The notes under the pieces are model-generated. The model made no database searches and had not been told where the DNA came from. It saw only the letters and a program-made list of their open reading frames with translations. From Portunus trituberculatus (Eukaryota > Arthropoda > Malacostraca > Decapoda > Portunidae), in NCBI RefSeq assembly GCF_017591435.1, contig NC_059304.1:22101175-22165174 (forward strand): a stretch of 64,000 nt of DNA. Direction: 5' to 3'. Below are positions 1 through 57,859 of this stretch, in pieces. The position numbers were made by a program, and so were the translations under genes. Position 1 is the first letter of the stretch. Each line of letters begins with the position of its first letter.

Positions 1-1041
1 AGGGGCCGTGGCCGCCTCTCTGTGGAGGAACGCGTGTGCTCCTGTGGCCAAATACAGACAGAAAGGCATGCAGTTGAGGATTGTCCACACACAGAAAATA
101 CCCGTCAGGTGTACATGTATAATATCAGCAGATTAGAAGACCTATTTAACAATAACATTTCCAGTCATGAGGCACGTGCAATAATCCATGAAATTCTAGA
201 AATATTTAAGTAATTATATATGCTGCCCTCATTTGTGATGTATTTTATGCGTTTGGAGTGTTTGATTTGATTTATGTGTTTTATGTGTTATAGTTCATGT
301 ATGTTATTATGTTTCTTTTTTGTGTGTTTGATTTGTTTGAGGTGTTTTATGTGATATAGTTCATGCACTTTTTTTTTTACTTAGTATGCTTAGAGTGTTT
401 GATTTGTTTTATGTGCTTTATGCCTTATAATTCATGTACGATATTAGTTTTGTATGTTTGGAGTGTTCTATTTGTATGTATTTTTTTCATAGCTCATGTA
501 TGTTCGTACTTGGTGTGTTTGGAGTGTTTCATTTGTTGTTTATGTTTGATGTCATATACTTATTTATGTTTGTATTTTATCTAATGCATACTATGTGTTT
601 AGTGTATATTTCATATCATTTATTTCCGTACGTGTTTTACGTTTTATGTTGTTCTATGTGTGTTTATTTTATGTGCTTTGTGTGTAGGTGCGTTTTATAT
701 ATTGTCATGTGTTTTATACGCTTTGTGTGTTATGTGTTTTGTCCAGTTATTTGCATATTATTAGTAATTTGAGCTTTGTGTAATATGTTTTTCTTTTCTT
801 TTTATGCTTTTATGTGTTTTACTGCGTTTTTGTGTGCTATATATTACGGGACTATTTTCCATGGGCTTGTGTGTGTGTGTAAGAAGGTTTGATTTGCTTC
901 AGGCGTTTTACACGATATGTGTTTTGTTTTATAAAATTTTGAGTCATTAATTGTAAAGGAAAGTGTTTGTGATGGACCATATTTTCAGAGTATTTTTGTA
1001 AAGATAACATTTCCTTGTGGTCAATAAATATCTATCTATCT
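1..1041 (+). mobile_element. 3' end of a non-LTR retrotransposon (LINE), 5' part outside the window
   Basis: Bases 1-213 are open and end in TAA. They encode a CSCG...ERHAVEDCP motif, the Cys/His knuckle commonly found at the C-terminus of arthropod LINE reverse transcriptases. The AT-rich stretch that follows contains no gene and is built of imperfect units of about 65 bp (240-580), each with a TGTTTGATTTG core and a TTCATGTA end. The stretch closes with AATAAATA and a short (ATCT)n tail at 1022-1041, as expected of a LINE 3' terminus. The clade cannot be assigned from the tail alone. It is not a host gene. Confidence 0.6.
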
Positions 1042-3180
<2,139 letters not shown>

Positions 3181-3199
3181 GGGAGTATTACACTGGCTT

Positions 3200-4570
3200 A
3201 TGATACGCGGAACGAGGAACATCCGCTCCGGATAGGTGGAACTTTTCCGAGATTAGCGGAGCAAAGTTAGGATGGCAACATATCCATTCCGGTTCTCTGC
3301 ATCAATCAATCATGGGGAGCATACGCCGGGGGGCACGTCGTCTCGCCTATCCTATGGCGCCACTCCAGGCGGTCACGCCTCGCGAGTCTCCATGCTGGCT
3401 CCCTTCCCATGCCAAGTAACTCCCAGCAGGAGACGTCGACTTGCCGCAGCCATGAGTTCTGTGGACGTCCCCTTGGCCTCCTCCATGCTTGGTTATCCCT
3501 TTTGGAGACAACCTGATATGCAGGCTTGGCTTCCGGGTAGCGTGCCACATGCCCATATAGTCATTTGACACGGTCATATCAGCGACACCCTATGATCCTG
3601 CGAAGGCATCTAGTACGAAAGATATCAATTCTCCTCTTCAGATCGGTGTTCAGTGTCCATGTCTCACAACTGTAGAGTAAGACAGGGATCACCAGTGACT
3701 TGAAGATCCGAATCTTTGTCCGTCTGCACAGGTACCGACAACGTCAAATACTCGTGTTGAGCAAGTCCATAATGCTGTACAATTTCCTGGCTCGACCTAC
3801 CGTCGTTATGCACCAAGGTATGTGAAACTTTCCGAGATCTCAACGTTCTCGCCACACGCACACACAGATTGCACTGTTTCATCCAGTGAGCCTCCAAACA
3901 CCTGAACCTTGGTCTTCGGTCAAGAAACCTGGAGTCTCAGGGGCTTCACCTCCTCGTGCAGTGCCTCTAGACCCATTACCAGAACCTCCAGTGACTCAGC
4001 AAAGATTGCTGCATCATCGGCAAAAACAAGATCTGTAATTTCAGTATTGCCAACAGATACTCCACAATGACTTTAGTCTACAACTCTGCCTAGTACCCAG
4101 TCCATGCAAATGTTGAAAAGTGAAGGAACAAGCACGCATCCCTGCCTCACTCACAGGAAAAAGCTGGACACGCCCCCTCCACCCTTCACATCACTTACAT
4201 TCCCGGAGTAGAGGCCAGTTAATAGACCAATAATCCTTGCAGGAATCCCACTGAGACGCAGAAGATCCCAGAGTGTCTCTCAATGCACTGAGTCAAACGC
4301 CTTCTTGAGATCGACATAGGCTGTAAGCAACCCCCTGTCGAAACTCACATCAGCGCTCCACCAGATCGCGAAGCGTTAGGATCCGGTCAGTTGTTGACTT
4401 ACCTGGGATGAACCCAGACTGTTCAGGTCTCTGGTGTTTCAGCAGGTGACTGCGGATACACATCAACAGCAAATGGGCAAGCACTTTGCCTGGTACGCTG
4501 AGCAGTGTTATACCGCGGTAGTTGTTGCAGTCCTGATCGTCCCCTTTCCCCTTCCAGATACTGTAGGAAT
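3200..4570 (-). mobile_element. RTE-like non-LTR retrotransposon remnant, 5'-truncated
   Basis: Read on the - strand, broken frames follow the order of an RTE-type reverse transcriptase. A D-L-K-K-A-F-D-S motif lies near 4285-4315, a 'CMDWVLG'-like segment near 4090-4110, an L-V-F-A-D-D-A motif near 4010-4035, a YLG-like block near 3810, and a C-terminal W-R-R-P-R-G-R-P segment near 3450-3490 that ends in a stop at about 3306. Several frame changes and stops show that it is dead. The sequence stops near 4570 without an endonuclease domain, so it is 5'-truncated, as is usual for LINE copies. The RTE assignment rests on the C-terminal block and motif order and was not searched. Confidence 0.7.
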
Positions 4571-6340
4571 GACGGATCCCTTTTTCCAGCCCAATAAAAA
4601 AATAAACATAAGATATCTGATAAAACCCTATTAATCAAACTAAAAAGAACGTGCCTAAATTTTTCATATTGGAATATTAAATAATGTTTCATCAGTCTAT
4701 AATCTATATAGAAAGATGATATGTATGTATATCATGTCGATAGTTTGGGTTCATGGCAACCATCCCCGACCCCAAAGTTGTTGTCGCCTACCTCTCAGTT
4801 CTTCTCTAGTTTCCTTTTCTTCTTTTTCTTCAAAAACAGGAAGTGCAAGTGCAATGGCAGCACAAAGCATAGGTTGAGATATAAGCAGCATGGTTTTGTT
4901 CTGGTTTGTTTTGATTAGGCTTTGCCTTGGTTGCTGGACCGTTTGCCTAGCATAGCAAGAACAGGGGCAACTTGTGTACATGTGATAGTGTTCCTGGTTT
5001 CTCACCAAGAACCATGGCCCGTGTTCCACGTATCATAGGCTAGTGTAAAATCCTCCTTTAAGGGCCCCCTGAGTCATTCTCGCCGCTCTAACTTGTCATT
5101 GTAAGCACCATACAATTTTTTTGCTTGGGTCCACTCATAGAACTTTGTAATTATGATTTATCCATAATTATATGACTGCCAATTTGTAAAGAGATGAACT
5201 ATGAAAAAAAGACATTCCTAGTCAAAGCAAAACAAGAAGCAATAATGAATCCAACATTTATATAAAAGAGGCAATTTCAACACAAACAGTTTACAGAGCT
5301 TCATAAATCATGGTTGTCCCTTGCATGTTTGTTCTGTTAATTTCCACGTTACATTGCTTTATACAAACTGGGAAACATTAAGATGAAAATCATATATCAC
5401 ACACACCATTAAAACTATGCATGGCACATAATCATTCTAATATTTCCTATCCTTTAATGCTCGAATTAACTTTATCACTGAAACTCAAATAAGTTGTTTT
5501 TTTTTTTTTTTTTTTTTTTTACTTTTTGTAAGCAAACATTTAATTTATAGTAATCCTGATATGTTCAACATTAATTAAATTGTATGTTTAATTGTAGACG
5601 TTTTACCATTCATATGGGCGCTATCATTATACTGTTGCAAAAAAAAAAAAAGAAGTTTTGTTTATATTTATATATAATAAATGTAGCTTGTATCACTTAT
5701 TCAATTACATTATATGTTTATGTTTTCGTATGTTTCGTTCTCTCAGAAAAAAAAAATAGTAATAATTAGTGAACAATTTGAAGTACATCGCAAGTTCTGA
5801 ATTTCTTTTTTTTTCTTTTTTCTGTAAAATTTTATTTTTTAATATGTTGAATAATTTTATTTACGAAATAATACATTTGTTTCTAAATTAGCAATTGTAA
5901 GTTTATTGTTCACTTAAACTTGTGATGAATATAAGACTGAATACATAATAGTGAACATTTTATAATCAACTTTTATTAGTTTTTTTTAGACTTTAGATGA
6001 TGTCAAACAGAATTTTAAGAAATTATGATTTTGCATGAATTTCTTTCCATAATTGAGGATGCCCACACAAGGCCTGGATGTCATTCCAGGCCTCTGGGCA
6101 ACATTGATGATATTCTTGTTCCCATCTTCTTTCTCTCTGAGCGCCAACTTAACAAGGAAAAATAATATTGGAACATAAGTATGAATAATATTACATGTTA
6201 AAATAAGTTTATTTCCTTTTATATAATATACTATAATGTAGCCTTTGACGTGAACCCTTTATCCATCACATGACATTTGAATAAAGATTTGAGACACGTG
6301 TGAAAAAGTGATTAACGTGTTTTCTGAAAGAGTAACTCTT
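4571..6340. other. AT-rich intergenic DNA upstream of the POGZ-like gene
   Basis: No gene is supported. There is a poly-T run at 5499-5520 and short A runs near 5640 and 5747. A weak candidate for a terminal exon on the - strand at about 5970-6160 is discussed under findings. Confidence 0.4.
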
Positions 6341-6362
6341 GGCGCGGTGTGTGAAGCAGAAG

Positions 6363-6440
6363 GGTGACGTCATAGTCTTGTCGGCGGTGATTGGTGGATG
6401 GCTTTGTTTGTGCGTGACGTAGAAACATGGCTGCCATCAA
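6363..6440 (+). promoter_or_regulatory. Probable promoter of the POGZ-like gene (CRE, CCAAT, GCCAT-type motifs)
   Basis: A perfect palindromic CRE, TGACGTCA, lies at 6365-6372. An inverted CCAAT box (ATTGG) follows at 6390-6394, a half CRE (TGACGT) at 6415-6420, and a YY1/Pho-like AAACATGGCTGCC at 6423-6435. All lie within 200 bp of the first coding exon at 6561. The region is locally GC-rich against an AT-rich background. The transcription start is not visible and is inferred to lie near 6420-6480. Confidence 0.5.
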
Positions 6441-6560
6441 GGCACACTTGCTCGAATTTGACTTGTAGTTTTTATTGAATATTTCCGTTAATTTGTAATA
6501 TCACGCCACCAAATTTTGTAGGAGAAAACCTGAAGACCTGCTGCCTCGAACGTCAAGGAA

Positions 6561-37697
<31,137 letters not shown>

Positions 37698-38039
37698 ATG
37701 TACTTCTCAGACACTCATATGTTCACATGTAAATCTTTGTGATAAGTCATGATCCAGCCATCAGTGCTTTAGTGAAAGTCAGCAGTTGTTGTTCATGTTT
37801 CCTTGTCTCCATCATGCCAACTGCAATCCACTGAGCTTCTCACTTCTCTTGCATTTCCTACCTGTCTGTTCACCTATCAAAGAAAAGACATTTATTTGCC
37901 TGACTTGTGTCCTAGACCTGTGAGTCAGAAATGATTGCTCCAAGGAGTACAGCTCCACAACTGGCTTAATTTTGTAAGCCACTGAGAGTTATATATATAT
38001 TTAGTACTGATTTTTTTTTTTCCCCCAGTTTTGTATAGA

Positions 38040-38113
<74 letters not shown>

Positions 38114-38211
38114 TAATAATATATGGTTTGAATTGCAGTACATACATACTGAAAATATACACGGGTGGGGGGGGATGGTCGGGAGGCTTAAGAATAGTGC
38201 ACTAGCCTAAT

Positions 38212-38250
<39 letters not shown>

Positions 38251-39319
38251 AAGGAAGAGAAGAAGAATAACATTTATAAACCACAGATGTAAATGTTAAT
38301 CTTCATCGATAATTTCATGATCAACTCTTGGTCAAAATTTTGATGCTAAAGTATGAAGTCAATGTATTCAGACCAGGAAGATGAGTGAATGAGAGCATGA
38401 CTATTGTTTAGAAAACTGAGATGGCTACAGCACCTTTGTTAAAAAGTAGCTTGAGATTGGCTGCTTCCAGCATTAGGTTAAGGAAAGACTGTATGTAACA
38501 TTATTTTCTGATTATTTCCTTCCTTTTATCAACCCCGTCTCTATCCTCTCCATCCCTTTTTTTCCCCTCATTTAGCAAGAAATTAAAACCTAAAAGTTAC
38601 ATAAGTGAACTCAATTTTAGGGATGATGCTGAGGTTGGAGCCCATTCTGTTCCCTGTCATTTTTTCCTGTTTTCCAACTGGTTATGTGGATTAGTGGCCT
38701 TGAAAGTGAATTGTTATGGAAAGTAAGTGAGCTTGAGTGATGATGTCATCATGAAGGTCCATCTGCACCCAGCTAATAAGGATAGTTATGGTGAAAGGCA
38801 TCAGCTAGTGTGAAAATTGCTAGCTTTGGTTCTGGAACATTGATGTCTTAATTCATCCAACAATCAGCACCACACATTATAAATGTAACTATGGCATAAA
38901 TTCCTACTATTTGGATTCGTGTTCCTAGTCACTATGATGTTTCGCAAACACTCCAATCACAAACCTCTTGGTTTTGAGCTTAGAGTGTATGTACTGCTGT
39001 ACTATCAGGCTTAGAATTGGAGTGTGTAAGAAAGGTTTAGTGTAAATCAAATAGTGAAAAGAATACATGTCAAAAGTGTAATAAGTAATTCATGCATAAG
39101 ATGTGATATTGGAACTTTGGTCAAAAGTTAAAATTTTACAGCACTTGCTTTTAAGAAAATGAAGTGGAGGCAATGTAATGCAACCTGGAGTGTCCTGGAA
39201 TGTTGACAGCTGTGAAATATTACACATAACATGAAGGGTTGCTGAAGTTCTCAGAGAATTGCCATATTGCATTGTTATGCTCATGTATGTATGTATTTGT
39301 GTGTGTGTATGTGTGTATG

Positions 39320-39402
<83 letters not shown>

Positions 39403-39405
<3 letters not shown>

Positions 39406-39494
39406 GCAACCCCCCCACTTAACAAACAGATTACGTTCCTTAAAAAACATTCGTCGCATGAATTATCATTAAGCGAACCAGTTATAATAAGTTT

Positions 39495-39497
<3 letters not shown>
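39403..39497. mobile_element. Fragment of a Tigger-like element end
   Basis: CAGGCAACCCCCCCACTTAA followed by CAAACAGATTACGTTCC resembles the TIR region of Tigger-like elements ('CTTAACAAAC' core). Only one end is present, cut by (CA)n at 39498. Confidence 0.55.
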
Positions 39498-39548
<51 letters not shown>

Positions 39549-39552
<4 letters not shown>

Positions 39553-39598
39553 GACGGGGCCACATGAACATAAAGCCCAGGCCCTGCAAAACTACAAC

Positions 39599-39599
<1 letters not shown>
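39549..39599 (+). mobile_element. CR1-like LINE 3'-end fragment, about 50 bp
   Basis: GGAGACGGGGCCACATGAAC to GGCCCTGCAAAACTACAAC is the extreme 3' end of the CR1-like family in + orientation, embedded in CA repeats on both sides. Confidence 0.75.
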
Positions 39600-39678
<79 letters not shown>

Positions 39679-39680
<2 letters not shown>

Positions 39681-39970
39681 CCCGGTAGCTCAGTGGTTAG
39701 AGCGCTGGCTTCAAGCCAGATGACCGGGTTTGATTCCCCGGCCGGGTGGAGATATTTGGGTGTGTCTCCTTTCACGTGTAGCCCCTGTTCACCTAGCAGT
39801 GAGTAGGTACGGGATGTAAATCGAGGAGTTGTGACCTTGTTGTCCCGGTGTGTGGTGTGTGCCTGGTCTCAGACCTATCCCAAGATCGGAAATAATGAGC
39901 TCTGAGCTCGTTCCGTAGGGTAACGTCTGGCTGTCTCGTCAGAGACTGCAGCAGATCAAACAGTGAATTA
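39679..39970 (+). mobile_element. tRNA-derived SINE, copy 1
   Basis: The head is a tRNA-like sequence: acceptor arm GGCCCGG/CCGGGT, A box TAGCTCAGTGGTTAGAG, and B box GGGTTTGATTCCCC. The anticodon arm is CTGGCTTCAAGCCAG, missing 2 nt relative to the copies at 46811 and 57568, where it reads CTGGC-TTCACAA-GCCAG (Val CAC-like). The body runs to ...GCAGATCAAACAGTGAATTA and then (CA)n. The long tRNA-unrelated body and multiple copies show that it is a SINE, not a tRNA gene. Confidence 0.88.
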
Positions 39971-40102
39971 CACACACACACACATCCCAAATTTGCTACA
40001 TGAAAACTACTAGGTATTTAAAATGAGGTCTTTTATGGTCATTAATAAAATAACCATTTCTAGCCTTAAAATGAAAGCAGATACCAATTCCACTGTTCTT
40101 GG

Positions 40103-40192
<90 letters not shown>

Positions 40193-41198
40193 TTTACTGA
40201 CCTTATTTAAGAGACATAAGAGTAAAGGCAGAGTATAATATTGTACAGTTCAGTGTTCCCAACAGGAATATAATTAATTCCTACAGGATGTGTTGTGACT
40301 GACTATACAGTACTGCTTTTCATGATTCAATGGAAGTATGAATGAATTTTTATACTTCATTCTCAAAATATGCACATAATTTTTATACCAGTTATTTTAT
40401 ATGATTGATTTATTGTGAAGGAAGCATTTTGTATGCAACAGTGATGTTCAGCAAGGTTTCAACACTCAGTCGGTGCCAGGAATAACTTGAAAATATGTTT
40501 TTGAAAGATCTTTACCAGTAAGTTGTATAAATGTGTGATATAGGAGTAATTTTTCATTGTGTAAAACTTGTTTTAATTATCATGTCACACTCCTTGCCAT
40601 GATACTAAAAACATTTACAAATGTAAATCATGGATAGATGACAAATGGCTCACACTCTATTCTACTTCTGTACATAGATCACAGTTGGATTTCTTGAAAG
40701 TTTGGACCATGAAAAAAAAAATCAAACTAGCAGGTGTAGCACAAAATGTTAGTTGCTGACGTTTGTCTGTGGCCAGGATAGATCTATAATCATTCCACAT
40801 AGAAAAATATTTGTTACAAAGAGCCTATGAAGCTTATGAATAAACTTCCATTTTTGCATTACAAAGTTCATATACCTAGTTTAAACAGAGTATCTTGGCC
40901 TCATGAGCATTCATCAATCATAGTTACCCAGTCAGTCATCACTGACTTGTTTACTGCACTTGAACAGCCACAAACCATACATTGTAACACTACTCATTGA
41001 TCACCACCACAATAAGACTAAGTTTTTTGTGTTCAATGTATTCTACTCTAAGCTCCTATTATATCTAGGAGAAAATGCCATTAAAGCAACCATCTGTGAG
41101 CGTATCCAACATCACATCAGTTGAAAGTCTTCCACTTAGATGCATTAAACTTTGCACCATCAGAACAACTGCTGCCACTACCATTACAACTACCACCA

Positions 41199-43104
<1,906 letters not shown>

Positions 43105-43344
43105 CCTGCCTGTCTACGGTACACCACGTCAGTCTGTAAGAAAAGACGTGAATAATGGTGGAAAGGAGTAAGACATAACTGTGAACCCAAATAATTATAC
43201 AAAACCAAAGTTTTTCACACAAGCAGAGTAAAGAAGACGCAAATATAGGTTAGATTAGTCAAACAAAATACCACACCTACCAATAAAACAGAAGTACTAA
43301 GGCACAGATCACAGCGGCTTTGACAGCAGTGAGAACCTGTCAAC

Positions 43345-44180
43345 ACACACTTGCCACCACCTAGCCAACATTACTATGTGATAATACGTCAACGAGTCTC
43401 AAGGCAAAATTATCCTTTACCACACTTCAAATATATGTATATGACAGACACCAGCATTGCTTAAACCAGCGGTGATTTGAGCTTGTCAGACTACCAGTCT
43501 TTGAGCCACCCCGTACCTCCGCCCCCGTCAGTGTTTTGATGGTCAGCTGATCGGCACCCCGGCCCGCCCCCAACGCCCAGGAAAAAACATGCAAGGCAAA
43601 GTACATTAATTACAGAGCCACAGGAAAGGAAATGTATGTAACTAATTTGTGATGCATCATGCAAACTTTTCAACACGGTTCTCATCAGAATAAACAATCC
43701 GAATTAAGCAATCTCAATCCACCATTAAGGATTGCTGACATACAATGAAAAAGAAAGGAAATAATGCTTCAGGTTTTAAACTAAATAAGAATAGGCTATA
43801 AACAGCACAATATATAACTATATCATAATCACGTATGCTAAGAAAAAATAGCCTAATTTTGAAAGCGGGAAAAAAGATTCTCCCGAACATATTCAAGTAA
43901 AGACAATGAAGCCCATTAGATATTTGATTGCTAAGTACATCTCTATGTACTTAGCAATCAAATATTTTTATATATTCAAACATATTATTAAGAAAAGTTG
44001 CATAAATCTGAAAAGAAATAGTTGATGATACACTGTCAAAATACTCTTCGGGCACGACAGCTTATAACATTATGCTATGATGTGATAAATACCGAGATGG
44101 AACGCGGAAAAGGCGAAATCGAGGTTCAAAAGAAAAAGCCACGAAAATAAGATGGGGGCGATGAGAGAAAGGGGGACTGG
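43345..44180. other. Head-to-head intergenic region between COMMD5 and CTCF
   Basis: About 0.8 kb without coding exons. A perfect inverted repeat lies at 43920-43965. The right edge becomes GC- and CpG-rich towards the CTCF 5' region. Confidence 0.5.
43920..43965. repeat. Perfect 21-bp inverted repeat with 4-nt loop
   Basis: Arm ATATTTGATTGCTAAGTAC-AT (43920-43940), spacer CTCT, and the exact reverse complement at 43945-43965. No transposon ends or flanking duplication are recognised. Confidence 0.97.
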
Positions 44181-44345
44181 GGCAACAGGCCGCCATTGTT
44201 GCCGCGCGCTCTGACGGCCGCCGCGGGAGTGACCCTGCCGTTATTCATCTTGCAGTTTTATCATCACGCGACCCGCCAGCATCCTTTATTCCCACGGCAT
44301 CGGTCAGCACACCGCCTAAGCATCGGCCAGGACCACGAGCAGCCA
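44160..44345 (+). promoter_or_regulatory. CpG-rich promoter and probable 5' UTR exon of CTCF
   Basis: GC/CpG-dense block with a YY1/Pho-like GGCCGCCATTGTT at 44188-44200 and CGCGCGCTCTGACGGCCGCC after it. A plausible donor, GCCA|GTAAGG, lies at 44345/44346 and could splice to the acceptor TGTACAG at 45379. The transcription start and this UTR exon are inference; overlapping ORFs here are not favoured as proteins. Confidence 0.45.
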
Positions 44346-45380
44346 GTAAGGGTGTGTGCAGAGGGGCGAGGAGGGCAGATAGCAGGGAGCCTGTGGTGGG
44401 TCCCCGAGGCCGCCAGTAATGCCCCCTACGTTTCACTTCTCAAAGCTTTAAATGTGACTTTGTCCGTCAGGTTGCGTGGTTGTTGTTTGAGGCCCAGCGA
44501 GAGGCACTCACTAGGGGCCCTTCACCCACGCCGGGTATGCATGAGGGCGGCGGCGAGGTGTGAAATGGGAGTAGGCTGAGGGGTGTTGAGGGATGGCCCG
44601 AGGAGAGGAGGAGCAAGCAGGCGGCGGCCATTACGTGCTGCTGCCTTTGTTGTGATGAGCCAGGCACAGGGAAGGGCCTTGCTGCCTTGCTCATCTGGCA
44701 GGAGAGTCACTGTATCCTACCTTTCCTCTCACTACTGATTGTCTGATTAGTGTGGCTTGGGGTTACAATGGGGGGAATTACCATTAGTCTTCCTGTGGCT
44801 GTTAGTATTGGCTCTTTTTCTATTACTACGTGGCAAATGATGCAAAGCTGACTTTACCCTGGCCACTGAGAACTTTGCTGTGGCAGGGACATGTCACTGT
44901 AATGGGGAAGGAGCTTTGCTACTCATCTTTCTGATTGTTACTTTTGTCATTAGGCGGGCTGGGGAGAATGTACCCTGCTTGGGCTGTTACTACTTACCAC
45001 TACTGCTGTCTCTCATTATCTTGTCATAAAATAGTCCCTGACTGCCTTTTTTTTTTTATCAGAATTTGTTTCCCATTTGAATAAATCTGGGTTAATTAAC
45101 ATGAAGTTAGCAATAAAGGTACTTTCTTTGTTGTCCCATCCATTTATTGCACTCCTCACTCCTGGCCCACCACCTTCATTTGTCATACTCTTCTCAAGAT
45201 TGATCAATCAGTGTTGAAATGTTTTTGTTTCATCATCAGGTACATTAATATCTCAGAGATGTTTTAATTTCATGGAACATTATTGACTATCCATCCTGTA
45301 CTGTTGAGTTAGCACATTAATGGGAGTAAACAAGGGAAACATCGACCATTACTTAAGTAAGGTTTGTGTTTCTGTACAGG

Positions 45381-56548
<11,168 letters not shown>

Positions 56549-56594
56549 CAGTGACAGCTTGTGTCAAGACAGCACTGCTGTTCTTCTCTTCCTG

Positions 56595-57327
56595 GTCCTC
56601 CTCCTCCTCCTCCTCCTCCTCCTCCTCCTCCTCCTCCTCCTCCTCCTCCTCCTCCTCCTCCTCCTCCTCCTCCTCCTCCTCCTCCTCCTCCTCCTCCTCC
56701 TCCTCCTCCTCCTCCTCCTCCTCCTCCTCCTCCTCCTCCTCCTCCTCCTCCTCCTCCTCCTCCTCCTCCTCCTCCTCCTCCTCCTCCTCCTCCTCCTCCT
56801 CCTCCTCCTCCTCCTCCTCCTCCTCCTCCTCCTCCTCCTCCTCCTCCTCCTCCTCCTCCTCCTCCTCCTCCTCCTCCTCCTCCTCCTCCTCCTCCTCCTC
56901 CTCCTCCTCCTCCTCCTCCTCCTCCTCCTCCTCCTCCTCCTCCTCCTCCTCCTCCTCCTCCTCCTCCTCCTCCTCCTCCTCCTCCTCCTCCTCCTCCTCC
57001 TCCTCCTCCTCCTCCTCCTCCTCCTCCTCCTCCTCCTCCTCCTCCTCCTCCTCCTCCTCCTCCTCCTCCTCCTCCTCCTCCTCCTCCTCCTCCTCCTCCT
57101 CCTCCTCCTCCTCCTCCTCCTCCTCCTCCTCCTCCTCCTCCTCCTCCTCCTCCTCCTCCTCCTCCTCCTCCTCCTCCTCCTCCTCCTCCTCCTCCTCCTC
57201 CTCCTCCTCCTCCTCCTCCTCCTCCTCCTCCTCCTCCTCCTCCTCCTCCTCCTCCTCCTCCTCCTCCTCCTCCTCCTCCTCCTCCTCCTCCTCCTCCTCC
57301 TCCTCCTCCTCCTCCTCCTCCTCCTCT
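56595..57327. repeat. (TCC)n microsatellite in the CTCF 3' UTR, about 244 units
   Basis: An uninterrupted TCC run of about 730 bp that begins 47 bp after the CTCF stop codon and ends about 120 bp before the first AATAAA. The long Leu, Ser, Pro and Glu ORFs across it are repeat artefacts. In the mature mRNA it would be a CU-rich tract. Confidence 0.97.
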
Positions 57328-57448
57328 ATCAGTGCTGCATCCCTCTCATTCTGTGTAGTTTGCATGATGTGAAAACCAAAAATTCCCACCACCAATTTCC
57401 CGCTTATGTGCCACAATTAGTTTGCCTCTGTGAGGTATTTTTACAATT

Positions 57449-57504
57449 AATAAAACCTGGCACAGCAGCTCTGCTCTTGTTGTCTTTATTTGTAAATAAA
57501 TAAA
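57449..57504 (+). promoter_or_regulatory. Poly(A) signals of CTCF
   Basis: AATAAA at 57449-57454, followed by a T/GT-rich stretch (CTCTTGTTGTCTTTATTTG). Two further overlapping AATAAA occur at 57495-57504. The first is the best candidate for the CTCF cleavage signal. Confidence 0.6.
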
Positions 57505-57530
57505 AAAAATGTGTGTATAGTACTATTTTC

Positions 57531-57534
<4 letters not shown>

Positions 57535-57567
<33 letters not shown>
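57535..57567. repeat. (GT)n microsatellite
   Basis: GT run at the 3' edge of SINE copy 3. Confidence 0.95.
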
Positions 57568-57570
<3 letters not shown>

Positions 57571-57859
57571 TCACTGTTTGATCTGCTGCAGTCTCTGACG
57601 AGACAGCCAGATGTTACCCTACGGAATGAGCTCAAAGCTCATTGTTTCCGATCTTCGGATAGGCCTGAGACCAGGCACACACCACACACCGGGACATCAA
57701 GGTCACAACTCCTCGATTTACATCCCGTACCTACTCACTGCTAGGTGAACAGGGGCTACACGTGAAAGGAGACACACCCAAATATCTCCACCCGGCCGGG
57801 GAATCGAACCCTGGTCCTCTGGCTTGTGAAGCCAGCGCTCTAACCACTGAGCTACTGGG

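Larger units (their letters stand above)
37698..41198. other. Convergent 3' region between the POGZ-like gene and COMMD5
   Basis: Contains (GT)n at 38042-38111 and 38214-38246, (AT)n at 39319-39402 and 40106-40190, and (CA)n at 39498-39549 and 39602-39678. Candidate poly(A) signals are AATAAA at 40044 and 40839 on + and TTTATT at 40409 (- strand signal for COMMD5). No coding sequence is supported. The 3' UTR limits are not determinable, and the two 3' UTRs may overlap. Confidence 0.5.

Noticed and set aside
3272..3577. Overlapping ORFs on both strands at 3272-3577
   Set aside because: Only the - strand frame at 3306-3548 matches an RTE-like C-terminus; the others are shadows.
39679..39750. 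tRNA gene
   Set aside because: The tRNA-like head has a shortened anticodon loop and continues into a 220-bp body present in several copies, so it is a SINE.
44196..44579. 127-residue ORF in the GC-rich CTCF 5' region and overlapping - strand ORFs
   Set aside because: No family resemblance; position and CpG content fit promoter/5' UTR, and chance ORFs are expected in GC-rich DNA.
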